Under the pieces are notes generated by a model. That model was not told the DNA's origin and ran no database searches. It saw only the letters and a program-made list of their open reading frames with translations. A DNA stretch of 64,000 bases from the NCBI RefSeq assembly GCF_018383905.1, contig NZ_JAGYWA010000002.1, positions 617,369 to 681,368 of the forward strand, in the 5' to 3' direction. The position numbers and the translations under genes were made by a program. Each line of letters begins with the position of its first letter. The first letter of the stretch is position 1. Source of the stretch: Flavobacterium branchiicola (lineage in GTDB: Bacteria > Bacteroidota > Bacteroidia > Flavobacteriales > Flavobacteriaceae). Below, piece after piece: positions 1-8,348 of the stretch.

Positions 1-1
1 T

Positions 2-880
2 GGTGGTTTTCTGGTAATTCATCATCAAATGAACATCGGGCAGTTTGTAGCAGCTGAGATTGTTATTGTACTTTTGATTAATTCGGTAGAGAAAATAATC
101 TTTGGACTGGAATCTTTTTATGATGTACTTACTTCTATAGAAAAGATTGGACAGGTTATGGATATGGAAATTTCATGTATCCCGCAAACTTCAGAAGTAA
201 GCGAAACCGGAATTACTATCGAAACTGAAAGTATTGCATACAATTACCCTCAGCATAATAAAAAGTCCCTTAAAAACATCAACCTGAAAATAAATCAGGG
301 AGAAAAGATCTTATTAAACGGTGCAAACGGAGCCGGAAAAAGTACTTTATTGAGATTACTTTCGGGTTTATTGGAACCGGAGAGTGGTACAATGTATGTT
401 ACCGATAATTTTATGAACCGTCTTGATGAAGAAAGTTACAGAGCACAGTCCGGTACGTTTTTGCAGGACGATACGCTTTTTGCCGGAACCATCAGGGAGA
501 ATATTATTTTCGGAATTGAAGATACTACTAATGACGATCTGAAATGGGCGCTGGATAATGTTTGTCTTACGCCTTATATAAAAACTTTTCCTAATGGACT
601 TGGACATCAGATCCATCCGGAGGGACGTGAACTTTCAGGGTCAGATGTTCAGAAAATTCTTTTGGCCAGAAGTATTGTCCATAAGCCTAATATCTTATTT
701 CTTGAAGATCCGGTTGATAAAATGGATGAAATAACTTCTGCAAAAATTGTAGATTTTTTACTGGCTAAAGAAAATAACTGGACGGTAATTGTAACTTCTA
801 AAAATGAGATCTGGAAGGAAAAATGCGACCGTATGATTACAATTGAAGATGGGAAAATTAGTAACGACATAAAGCTTTAA
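2..880 (+). CDS. ABC exporter C-terminal part (5' end outside window), degenerate ATPase
   Basis: The reading frame is open from the first bases, so the N-terminal membrane domain lies mostly upstream of the window. What is visible is the end of the last membrane helices followed by a complete nucleotide-binding domain. Numbering from the first visible Met (base 29), Walker A is intact (G98-A-N-G-A-G-K104-S). The rest is eroded: the signature reads LSGSD (202-206) instead of LSGGQ, Walker B ends LFLED (223-227) so the usual Asp-Glu pair is inverted, and the H-loop His is replaced by Ser257. It stands 2 bp before an HlyD adaptor and a TolC gene, so it belongs to a type I (bacteriocin/peptide-like) export system. 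It may pair with a second, active ATPase upstream; the cargo is unknown. Confidence 0.85.
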   Translation, partial: GGFLVIHHQMNIGQFVAAEIVIVLLINSVEKIIFGLESFYDVLTSIEKIGQVMDMEISCIPQTSEVSETGITIETESIAYNYPQHNKKSLKNINLKINQGEKILLNGANGAGKSTLLRLLSGLLEPESGTMYVTDNFMNRLDEESYRAQSGTFLQDDTLFAGTIRENIIFGIEDTTNDDLKWALDNVCLTPYIKTFPNGLGHQIHPEGRELSGSDVQKILLARSIVHKPNILFLEDPVDKMDEITSAKIVDFLLAKENNWTVIVTSKNEIWKEKCDRMITIEDGKISNDIKL

Positions 881-882
881 TC

Positions 883-2238
883 ATGCTCAATATATCTAAA
901 GATAACAATCTACTTATAACCCCGGGTAAATACAAGTCGATTACCAGTGTTGCCAGAAGACCACATTATAAAATCCTGAACAGAGTCATCATCGGATTTT
1001 TAATTTTTTGCGTGGCCTGTCTGTTTCTGCCATGGACACAAAATATTTCGGGAATTGGTTCTGTAACGACATTAAAACCAGATCAAAGACCACAAACGGT
1101 TCATAATACTATTGCCGGAAGAATCGAAAAATGGTATGTACAAGAAGGTGATTTTGTAAAAAAAGGAGATACAATTGTTTTTATTTCTGAAATAAAAGAA
1201 GATTATCTGGATCCTAATTTGGTTGGCAATACCAAAGAACAAGTTGACGCTAAAAAAATGGCCGTAGAATCGTATGCCGATAAAGTAAACTCTCTTGATG
1301 TTCAGGCAAAATCGCTAAACACAGAAAGAGAATTAAAATTGCAACAGGCTCAGAATAAAATAAGACAAGCAGGCTTAAAAATTAAGAGCGACAGCATGGA
1401 TCTTGTAGCGGTAAAAACGCAGTTAAGAATCGCTAAAACTCAATTTGACCGTTCGACAGCCTTGAATAAAGAAGGTTTAAAACCACTTTCTGATGTTGAG
1501 CAGAAAAGATTAAAACTGCAGGAATCTGAAGCTTATAGTATTACACAACAAAACAAGCTTTTGAGCAGTAAAAACGAACTCATAAATGCTAAAGTAGAAA
1601 TAAGCAGAATTTCGGCTGAGTATGCTGAAAAAATTTCGAAATCAAGAAGTGATAAGTTTACTGCTCTGAGTACGCAATACGACACAAAAGCGCAGGTAAA
1701 TAAACTGGAAAATCAATATACAAATTACCGCCTTAGAAATGGTTTGTATTACATTACAGCACCTCAGAGTGGTTATGTAAACCGTGCCTTGCTAACAGGT
1801 CTTGGTGAAACAATTAAAGAAGGAACTCCAATTGTGAGTATTATGCCCGCAAGTTATGATATTGCGGTAGAAACGTATGTTAATCCTATTGATCTTCCGT
1901 TGGTACATCGTGGTGCAAAAGTGCGTGTCTGGTTTGACGGATGGCCAAGAATTGTATTTTCAGGATGGCCGGGATTGTCTTACGGAACCTATGGAGGAAA
2001 AGTAGTCGCTATAGAAAATTTTATAAGCGACAACGGAAAGTACAGAGTACTTATTTCTCCTGACGGTCACGATAATAAATGGCCAAAAGAACTGAGTATT
2101 GGAGCCGGAGCGCAAAGTATTGCTTTGCTGGAAACGGTTTCGGTTGGGTATGAAATATGGCGAAATCTAAATGGTTTTCCACCAAATTATTATAAGTCAG
2201 ATCAAAAGGATAGTAAAGATGGTAAGGATAAAAAATAA
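883..2238 (+). CDS. HlyD-family membrane fusion (periplasmic adaptor) protein
   Basis: A 451-residue adaptor that should bridge the inner-membrane ABC exporter and the outer-membrane TolC channel. A single membrane helix lies at about residues 33-51. It is followed by a lipoyl-like half motif (TIAGRIEKWYVQEGDFVKKG, about 75-95), a long Lys/Gln/Glu-rich coiled coil (about 115-270), the returning lipoyl half (APQSGYVN) and beta-barrel segments. The start is 2 bp after the ABC stop and the 3' end overlaps the TolC gene by 20 bp, so the three are co-translated. The C-terminus is Lys/Asp-rich and probably disordered. The family assignment is firm; the substrate is not known. Confidence 0.88.
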   Translation: MLNISKDNNLLITPGKYKSITSVARRPHYKILNRVIIGFLIFCVACLFLPWTQNISGIGSVTTLKPDQRPQTVHNTIAGRIEKWYVQEGDFVKKGDTIVFISEIKEDYLDPNLVGNTKEQVDAKKMAVESYADKVNSLDVQAKSLNTERELKLQQAQNKIRQAGLKIKSDSMDLVAVKTQLRIAKTQFDRSTALNKEGLKPLSDVEQKRLKLQESEAYSITQQNKLLSSKNELINAKVEISRISAEYAEKISKSRSDKFTALSTQYDTKAQVNKLENQYTNYRLRNGLYYITAPQSGYVNRALLTGLGETIKEGTPIVSIMPASYDIAVETYVNPIDLPLVHRGAKVRVWFDGWPRIVFSGWPGLSYGTYGGKVVAIENFISDNGKYRVLISPDGHDNKWPKELSIGAGAQSIALLETVSVGYEIWRNLNGFPPNYYKSDQKDSKDGKDKK

Positions 2239-3637
2239 ACCGAAGTATAATGTACTATTGCTTTCTCTTCTGTTTTTATTCTGTTTTTCAATTTCTTACA
2301 GCCAGGATTTTAATAAAGAAGAGTTAAGCTATAGTGAGTTTTTAGGATACGTAAAAAAATACCATCCCTTGGTGAAACAGGCTAATCTTGAGGTAACTCA
2401 GGCTCAGGCGTTGTTAATGCAGGCGCGTGGAGGTTTTGATCCTAAAATAGAAGTAGATTACAGCAAAAAAGAATTTAAAGGAACAGAGTATTACTCGCTC
2501 TTAAACAGTAGTTTTAAAATTCCGACCTGGTATGGTGTGGAAATTAAAGCCGGATTTGATGAGACCGACGGACAATATTACAATCCGCAGAATAAAACGC
2601 CGGAAGCCGGATTAACTTCGCTTGGTGTGAGTGTTGCTTTAGGACAGGGAATGTTTATCAATCAACGAATGGCAGATGTTCGGGAAGGTAAATTGCAGAT
2701 AAAATTAAGTGATGCGCAGCGAAAACTAAAAGCGATAGAAGTTTTGTACAAAGCAAGTGAAGCGTATTTTGAATGGAGAAAAAGCTACAATGAAGCCGAA
2801 CTTTATAAGAAATATTTAGGTTTTGCAAGTACCCGTTTTGAAGGTGTAAAAAAACTGATTGCACTTGGCGACTCTCCGGCAATTGATAGTATTGAAGCCG
2901 GAATTACAGTGAGAAACAGAGAGCTGAATGTTGAAAACGGAAATCTGAAACTGGCAAAAGCAAAACTTTATTTGTCTAATTATTTATGGATTGAAAACAT
3001 TCCTGTTGAATTGGATGATGTTGTAAGACCGGAAGATAAATTGGTTCAAACGGTTGAAGAAACGCTTAAAACAGATGCCATGATGGTAAATGTTGAAACG
3101 TTGGAATCGCATCCAAAAATTCAGGCGCTGGAAACCAAAATGGACATGCTGGAAATTGGCAGAAAACTAAAAGCAAATTCGTTGTTGCCAAAGTTAAATG
3201 TGGGTTATAACTATATTTCTGAGCCTTCGTACTTTAGTTCTTTCAATGCCGATGATTATAAGTTTAATGTTGATTTCAGTATTCCTATTTTCCTGAGAAA
3301 GGAGCGAGGAAGCCTTAAAATAGCGAAACTTAAAATTCAGGATTTACAGTTTGATATTGAACAACAAAGACTGGAACTTAAAAATAAAATTAAAGCGCAG
3401 CAAACGGAAATAGCTTCTCTAAAAAGACAGAAAAACGTAATTGATAATTTGGTTAAAGATTATACAACAATGCTTAACTCAGAAGAGAAACTGTTCTCTT
3501 TTGGCGAAAGCTCTATTTTCCTGCTTAACTCAAGGGAAAACAATTTGGTGAGTGCAAAATTATCTCAAATTAGTATTGAGAATCAGTTTTACATTTCAAA
3601 TGCCGAACTGTATAAAATCCTTGCCAATCCTGATTAA
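2219..3637 (+). CDS. TolC-family outer-membrane efflux protein
   Basis: Outer-membrane channel of the same exporter. I chose the ATG at 2219 rather than the in-frame ATG at 2171, because it puts a clean signal peptide (LLLSLLFLFCFSISYSQ) right at the N-terminus and limits the overlap with the HlyD gene to 20 bp. The remainder is the usual duplicated helical TolC layout with two long coiled-coil stretches (about residues 120-230 and 350-450) and barrel strands between them. It is the last gene of the operon and is followed by about 500 bp of repeat-filled noncoding DNA. Confidence 0.88.
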   Translation: MVRIKNKPKYNVLLLSLLFLFCFSISYSQDFNKEELSYSEFLGYVKKYHPLVKQANLEVTQAQALLMQARGGFDPKIEVDYSKKEFKGTEYYSLLNSSFKIPTWYGVEIKAGFDETDGQYYNPQNKTPEAGLTSLGVSVALGQGMFINQRMADVREGKLQIKLSDAQRKLKAIEVLYKASEAYFEWRKSYNEAELYKKYLGFASTRFEGVKKLIALGDSPAIDSIEAGITVRNRELNVENGNLKLAKAKLYLSNYLWIENIPVELDDVVRPEDKLVQTVEETLKTDAMMVNVETLESHPKIQALETKMDMLEIGRKLKANSLLPKLNVGYNYISEPSYFSSFNADDYKFNVDFSIPIFLRKERGSLKIAKLKIQDLQFDIEQQRLELKNKIKAQQTEIASLKRQKNVIDNLVKDYTTMLNSEEKLFSFGESSIFLLNSRENNLVSAKLSQISIENQFYISNAELYKILANPD

Positions 3638-3689
3638 ACTAATCTATGCATTATAAAATTTATAACCAATAATTTTATTTTTTGCTATT

Positions 3690-3873
3690 GATTAAAAGGA
3701 TTTAGTTTTAAATTCTTTTCGTTTTTTCTCTCGCAGATTTGGCAGTTTTTTTAATATTTTATAATCCTTTAATCTGTGGCATATTTTTATGCTTGGATTA
3801 AAGGATTTATTTTTAAGTCTTTTTTATTTTCTCTCGCAGATTCGGCAGATTTTTTAATCCTTTAATCTGTGGC
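3690..3873. repeat. Two tandem palindromic repeat units (about 80-90 bp)
   Basis: Unit 1 (3690-3780) and unit 2 (3796-3873) each begin with GATTAAA(A)GGATTT, contain TTTTCTCTCGCAGATT(T/C)GGCAG, and end with AATCCTTTAATCTGTGGC. The ends of each unit are inverted repeats (GATTAAAGGATT against AATCCTTTAATC), so each could fold into one long hairpin. No reading frame crosses them. They resemble the interspersed 'AATCTGTGGC' repeats common between Flavobacterium genes. Confidence 0.75.
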
Positions 3874-3906
3874 CTATTTTTCAAACATAAGAAAAACATA
3901 GATTTT

Positions 3907-4112
3907 AACCCGTTGGGTGAAATTACATTTAAAAATTGCTCCTTTGAATAAAATAGCACGCGGATAAAACGGATTTACTTCGTAAAAACGCGGATAAAAA
4001 CGGATTTTTTTTTAATTTTTTATGCAAATCCGTTTTTGTCCTCGTTTTCGTGATAACGAATCTGTCTAATCTGCGTCAAAATTGATACTATTTTAATTTC
4101 AGTCAACGGGTT
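3907..4112. mobile_element. MITE-like element, copy 1 (206 bp)
   Basis: Starts AACCCGTTGGGTG and ends TCAACGGGTT, an inverted terminal repeat. It is flanked on both sides by the direct repeat AGATTTT (3900-3906 and 4113-4119), which looks like a 7-bp target-site duplication. The interior contains GCACGCGGATAAAACGGATT and a mirrored AAATCCGTTTTTGTCC arm, so the whole element is foldable. It has no coding capacity. A second copy at 34021-34227 is very similar over its whole length and has its own flanking duplication. Confidence 0.72.
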
Positions 4113-4140
4113 AGATTTTAGTTTTTATTTATGATGCCAA

Positions 4141-4587
4141 TTAAATTCCTCCGTAGCGTAATGTCGATCCCAGAATAAGCATGGTTACTGCAATTGTGGT
4201 AACAGAAATTATGATAACAGCCATTCGTTTGATATTGTTTTCATTGAGATTAGGAAGCACAAAAAACTGTGCACAAATCGCACAAATAAATGTCAGGAAA
4301 AGCAACAATAGTTTTATAGAAACCACTTTTTCAAATCCGCCTGAGAAACTAAACCAGGTTTCAAATGTAACTCCAAAATCAAACGCCATCCAGATTCCTG
4401 ATAGGATTAGCAAAACAAGAGAAGACATTCCGAGTGCTTCAAATTTTCGTTCAAAATTTAAGATTATCTGCGGATCTTTTTTCTTTAATGCCAATGGCAG
4501 ATAACAAATGCTAAGCATTAAATGACCTCCAACCCAAACGGTTGCTGCCAAAAGATGAATTACCAATACGAAATGATGAAGCGTCAT
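4141..4587 (-). CDS. CopD-family / DUF-type four-helix membrane protein
   Basis: A 148-residue integral membrane protein. Four hydrophobic helices are visible (about residues 5-27, 52-72, 86-110 and 120-143), with a conserved start HHFVLVIHLLAATVWVGGHL that is typical of the CopD (copper resistance D) and related heme/metal membrane family, including the paired His residues in helix 1. The gene is co-directional with and 57 bp downstream of nrdG, so it may be the last member of the anaerobic operon. A copper link would suit the neighbouring nitrous-oxide reductase system. The role is inferred only from family resemblance. Confidence 0.65.
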   Translation of the reverse strand: MTLHHFVLVIHLLAATVWVGGHLMLSICYLPLALKKKDPQIILNFERKFEALGMSSLVLLILSGIWMAFDFGVTFETWFSFSGGFEKVVSIKLLLLFLTFICAICAQFFVLPNLNENNIKRMAVIIISVTTIAVTMLILGSTLRYGGI

Positions 4588-4644
4588 GATACCATTGTTT
4601 TATAAGTTATTAATTCGTTGAATGCGATTAAAATCCTGTGGTAA

Positions 4645-5373
4645 TCATTCTCTAAAAACAACTTTTATTTTTGAGGATGAATAATCCTTTTGCCTTATTT
4701 GTTTATCTGAATCTTCTAATGCGGAGAGCGTTGGTACATTATTCATAAAATGCTGAACATAATAATTTCCTTCAAAACTTTTAGATTCCAGATAAGCAAT
4801 CATTTTGATAAACGCAGATTCAGAAATTAAACCCGAATGAAAAGTGGTTCTAATCTCAAAAGGAACATCAAAATCCATCAGTAAAGAAAAACTTTGTTCA
4901 AATACTGAAAACAAATTCGATTGCGTTATGTGTTCAAAGGTTTCGGGAAGACTTTTAAAATCCAGTGCTACATAATCAATGAGTTTTTCCTCAATCAAAT
5001 TTTTTAATACTAAAGGTTTTGATCCATTTGTATCAATTTTGACAGTAAAACCCAATGCTTTAATTTCTGTTATAAAAGGAATAATATTTTTATGCATGGT
5101 ACATTCACCGCCACTTAAAACTACGCCATCTAAGAGTCCTTTTCTTAAACGAAGAAAAGAAAGAACACTTTCAAAATCTATTTTTCCTTTTCCCAGAACA
5201 ATATCAGGATTATAACAATAAAGACATTTCATATTACAGCCTGCAAACCAAATAATGCAGGCTGTTTTATCCGGATAATCCAGTAATGTAAAAGGCGTAA
5301 TGCTGTAAATTGCTTTAGCAGATAACGGCTTCCTCAAAATGAGTTCGTTGCTGGTGTTCTCCTTTTTTTCCAA
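4645..5373 (-). CDS. nrdG: Anaerobic ribonucleotide reductase activating protein (radical SAM)
   Basis: Radical SAM activase that installs the glycyl radical on class III ribonucleotide reductase. The [4Fe-4S]-binding motif is AGCNMKCLYCYNPD (CxxxCxxC), followed by the SAM-binding GGE segment (VVLSGGECTMHKN). At 242 residues it is the longer type found in Bacteroidota. The N-terminus is uncertain because no ATG precedes the cysteine motif; TTG codons at 5373 and at 5337 are the candidates, and both lie inside the upstream glycyl-radical reading frame (5315-5482). Such overlap suggests translational coupling nrdD - glycyl peptide - nrdG. Confidence 0.88.
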   Translation of the reverse strand: MEKKENTSNELILRKPLSAKAIYSITPFTLLDYPDKTACIIWFAGCNMKCLYCYNPDIVLGKGKIDFESVLSFLRLRKGLLDGVVLSGGECTMHKNIIPFITEIKALGFTVKIDTNGSKPLVLKNLIEEKLIDYVALDFKSLPETFEHITQSNLFSVFEQSFSLLMDFDVPFEIRTTFHSGLISESAFIKMIAYLESKSFEGNYYVQHFMNNVPTLSALEDSDKQIRQKDYSSSKIKVVFRE

Positions 5374-5482
5374 TATTAAAACTTTCTACAGGTCTGTGAT
5401 ATCCCATTACTCTTGTGTACACCAAACATTTGCTTCTTTTAGTTTGGTTTTCTTCTAAAATTTTAAGCGTTTTTGTTTTCAT
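5315..5482 (-). CDS. Separate glycyl-radical peptide of the anaerobic ribonucleotide reductase (55 aa)
   Basis: A 55-codon ORF not in frame with nrdD. It begins with its own ATG (5482) 17 bases before the nrdD stop codon and ends at TAA 5315-5317. Its translation contains CLVYTRVMGYHRPVESFN and then IGKKGEH: this is the RVxGY glycyl-radical loop that in E. coli and phage T4 NrdD forms the C-terminus of the large protein (radical Gly = Gly27 here). The 707-residue NrdD in this window stops after its Cys-rich zinc motif and lacks that loop. The small frame is uninterrupted and conserved in register, which speaks against a recent frameshift. It most likely works as a separate radical-bearing subunit, comparable in principle to GrcA. 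Confidence 0.8.
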   Translation of the reverse strand: MKTKTLKILEENQTKRSKCLVYTRVMGYHRPVESFNIGKKGEHQQRTHFEEAVIC

Positions 5483-7586
5483 AAGCGAGACTATTTTGAT
5501 TGTTTTCTGTTACTAAATCTTCATCACATTTCGGGCAATATTCATGTTCTCCGTTTAAATATCCATGAATCGGGCAAATGCTAAAAATGGGTGTTACGGT
5601 AATATAAGGCAGTTTAAAATTGGTTAAGACCTTTTTCACAAAGTTTTTACAGGCTTCCGGACTGCTGATTTTTTCTCTCATGTACAAATGCAGAACTGTA
5701 CCGCCAGTATATTTGCATTGTAATTCATCCTGAAGCAACAAAGCTTCAAAAGGATCGTCTGTATGGTCTACCGGAATTTGTGAACTATTGGTATAGTAAA
5801 TGTTTTCATTTTGTCCGGCCTGAAAAATTTTAGGAAAACGCTTTTTATCTTCCTTCGCAAATCTGTACGTTGTTCCTTCAGCCGGAGTGGCTTCAAGATT
5901 GTATAAGTTTCCGGTTTCTTCCTGAAATTCCTTCATTCTTAATCGAATATGATCGAGAATTTCGGTAGCAAAACTAATTCCTGAATTATCTGTAATGTTT
6001 TGTTTTCCTTTAGAAAAATTAATCACCATTTCGTTCATTCCGTTTACGCCAATGGTAGAAAAATGATTCCTGAAATGTTTTAAATAGCGTTGTGTGTAAG
6101 GATATAATCCCTGATCGTACATTTTTTGAATAAAAATTCTTTTTTTCTCCAATGTCGATTTTGCAATTTTAAGCAGTTCATCCAGATGCATGAATAAGTT
6201 AATGATGTTTCCGTGATGCAAATAACCTAAACGTGCCATGTTGATGGTTACAACACCAATACTTCCCGTCATTTCTGCGCTGCCAAAAAGACCATTTCCA
6301 CGTTTAAGTAATTCCCTTAAATCCAGTTGTAATCTGCAACACATACTTCGTACAGCGTTGGGTTTGTAAGCATCAGGATTTTCAACCTTATTTCCATTAT
6401 CATCCAGAATATACTGGCTGCCAACGAAGTTCTGAAAATAAGAAGAACCTATTTTAGCCGTATTCTCAAATAACAAATCCACATTTTCACCTTCCCAGTC
6501 AAAATCTTCTGTGATGTTAACGGTTGGAATCGGGAAAGTAAAAGGCTGTCCATTTGCATCGCCTTCTGTCATGATCGTATAATAGGCTTTATTAATAAGA
6601 TTCATTTCTTTCTGAAAATGAGTATATTTTAAGTTGATCAGACTGTCAGCACCTCTTTTTTGTGCCTCAGCAAAAAGCTCCTTGTTTTCTGTATTTAAAA
6701 ATAAATGCTCATTATTTCGGGTCGGAATTTGTTCTTTTAAATCGTCAGGAACAATCCAGTCCAAAGTAATATTGGTAAAGGGAGATTGACCCCAGCGAGC
6801 AGGAACATTCAAATTATAAACAAAACTTCTGATTCCTTTTAAAACCTCTTCATAAGAAAGCTGATCCTTAAAAACATAAGGAGCCAGATAAGTATCAAAA
6901 GAACTGAAAGCCTGAGCACCAGCCCATTCGCTTTGCAGAATTCCCAGGAAATTAGCCATTTGCCCCAAGGCTTCCCTAAAATGAGAAGGAGGTCTGCTCT
7001 CGACACGTCCGCGCACGCCATTAAAACCGTCATTTAGCAGCACACGCAAACTCCATCCGGCGCAGTATCCCGTCAGGCAGTCGAGATCGTGAATGTGTAT
7101 GTCTCCATTACGATGTGCAGCACCTTCTTCTTTATTATAAATTTTATCCAACCAATAATTGGCGATTATCTTACCGGCAGTATTACTTACCAATCCAGCA
7201 TTAGAATAAGAGATATTTGCGTTGGCATTGATTCGCCAATCTGATTGGTTAATATATTCGTCAACAGTTTGTGTACTGTCTACATAAGTAGTGTCATCAT
7301 TCAGGCCATTCACATGTTCTCTTTGTAATTTTCTCGTATGACGGTAGACAATAAAAGAGCGCATGGTTTTAAAATAGCCATTTTCAAAAAGTACTCTTTC
7401 AATCATATCCTGAATTTCCTCAACAGGCCAGGAATATTTTGCGTCAAGTCCTGAGAGCACTGTTTTAAAAATTGTTTTGTCAAAGGGCAGATTTACACTT
7501 TGAAAAGCTTTTTGAATGGCATCCTGAATTTTATAAGCCTCAAAAGGTTTATAATCTCCATTGCGTTTGATAACATATTTTTCCAT
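5463..7586 (-). CDS. nrdD: Anaerobic ribonucleoside-triphosphate reductase, large part
   Basis: Class III ribonucleotide reductase, which makes deoxynucleotides without oxygen. An ATP-cone regulatory domain opens the protein (MEKYVIKRNGDYKPFEAYKI, residues 1-90). The ten-stranded barrel follows, with segments such as NGDIHIHDLD and GSIGVVTINMARLGY typical of NrdD. Near the C-terminus is the zinc-type motif ICPIHGYLNGEHEYCPKCDE. The protein ends soon after, at AYENKNA, without the glycyl-radical loop, which is encoded by the overlapping +1-frame ORF 5315-5482. It starts 11 bp after the ric stop, within the FNR-type operon nadA-nadB-ric-nrdD-nrdG. Confidence 0.9.
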   Translation of the reverse strand: MEKYVIKRNGDYKPFEAYKIQDAIQKAFQSVNLPFDKTIFKTVLSGLDAKYSWPVEEIQDMIERVLFENGYFKTMRSFIVYRHTRKLQREHVNGLNDDTTYVDSTQTVDEYINQSDWRINANANISYSNAGLVSNTAGKIIANYWLDKIYNKEEGAAHRNGDIHIHDLDCLTGYCAGWSLRVLLNDGFNGVRGRVESRPPSHFREALGQMANFLGILQSEWAGAQAFSSFDTYLAPYVFKDQLSYEEVLKGIRSFVYNLNVPARWGQSPFTNITLDWIVPDDLKEQIPTRNNEHLFLNTENKELFAEAQKRGADSLINLKYTHFQKEMNLINKAYYTIMTEGDANGQPFTFPIPTVNITEDFDWEGENVDLLFENTAKIGSSYFQNFVGSQYILDDNGNKVENPDAYKPNAVRSMCCRLQLDLRELLKRGNGLFGSAEMTGSIGVVTINMARLGYLHHGNIINLFMHLDELLKIAKSTLEKKRIFIQKMYDQGLYPYTQRYLKHFRNHFSTIGVNGMNEMVINFSKGKQNITDNSGISFATEILDHIRLRMKEFQEETGNLYNLEATPAEGTTYRFAKEDKKRFPKIFQAGQNENIYYTNSSQIPVDHTDDPFEALLLQDELQCKYTGGTVLHLYMREKISSPEACKNFVKKVLTNFKLPYITVTPIFSICPIHGYLNGEHEYCPKCDEDLVTENNQNSLAYENKNA

Positions 7587-7597
7587 GTTTTTATTTT

Positions 7598-8329
7598 TTA
7601 TGAGACATGCTCAACGTTTTTTTCAAGACTGATTGCTTTTGGAAACAGAATATTGTTTTCCATATGAATGTGTTTGTGCAGATTTTTTTCAAATTCATCC
7701 AGCATTCCAAAAGTCACTTTATAAGTAGCACAAGAATCAGTTGGTGGCGTATAATTATTAGATAATGTGGCAATTCGTTTAAAACGTTGTCCTTCTGCAT
7801 TATGTTCTTCTTTCATCATGAGAACCTGATTTTCCAGAGAACCAAAAGGCGGAGTTTCAAGAAATAATCCTTTGCTATGGGCTCTTTTCATTTGTATGAT
7901 AAAAGGAAACATGGTTCGTTCTTCCTTATCCATATGTGTATCCAGATCGGATGCGGCATCCAGAAACAATGCTTTTATTTCATACAATTCAGGATGGTTA
8001 TCGCCATGAACGGTACATAATTTATTTAGATATTCCTCAAGAACAGGCGTTTTTTCTTTAATATATCTATGATGTGTTTTTATAATATAATCGGTCAATA
8101 AATCTACGGACCAGGATTTATAGTCGAAAGATTGATTTTCAGTTCCATTTTTTGCAGTTTCAATATGCTTAATAAGAATGGCTTCATCGATATCTCTTTT
8201 CTTGCAGACTTCTTCGATAGTGCGATGTCCTTTACAACAAAAATCGATGTGGTATTTTGTAAATATTACGGCAGTTCTGAAATCATCTGCTACAATTTCG
8301 CCAATGGTAGTTTTGCTAGTAATTTTCAT
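7598..8329 (-). CDS. ric: Iron-sulfur cluster repair di-iron protein (RIC/YtfE/ScdA)
   Basis: A 243-residue protein with the two domains of the RIC family. The N-terminal ScdA_N domain contains YHIDFCCKGHRTIEEVC (about 27-43). The C-terminal hemerythrin-like domain has di-iron His/Glu ligands spread over KTHHRYI, HGDNHPEL, DTHMDKEERTMFP, EHNAEG and HIHMENNILFP. RIC proteins repair iron-sulfur clusters damaged by nitric oxide or oxygen. Here the gene sits between nadB (19 bp upstream) and nrdD (11 bp downstream), among genes whose partners NadA and NrdG are Fe-S enzymes, so a protective role for the operon products is reasonable. Confidence 0.92.
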   Translation of the reverse strand: MKITSKTTIGEIVADDFRTAVIFTKYHIDFCCKGHRTIEEVCKKRDIDEAILIKHIETAKNGTENQSFDYKSWSVDLLTDYIIKTHHRYIKEKTPVLEEYLNKLCTVHGDNHPELYEIKALFLDAASDLDTHMDKEERTMFPFIIQMKRAHSKGLFLETPPFGSLENQVLMMKEEHNAEGQRFKRIATLSNNYTPPTDSCATYKVTFGMLDEFEKNLHKHIHMENNILFPKAISLEKNVEHVS

Positions 8330-8348
8330 GTTGGTAGGTTATATAGAA

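Noticed and set aside
2171..2218. Upstream ATG as start of the TolC gene
   Set aside because: It would bury the signal peptide behind 16 extra residues and lengthen the overlap with the HlyD gene.
3690..3873. CRISPR array
   Set aside because: Only two long, palindromic units with similar interiors; no short repeats with unique spacers and no cas genes.
5463..5482. nrdD as a frameshifted pseudogene or a programmed-frameshift gene
   Set aside because: Both reading frames are intact, the second has its own ATG, and the stop context GCT TAA A is not a recognised slippery sequence. A split gene fits better, although a sequencing error cannot be excluded.
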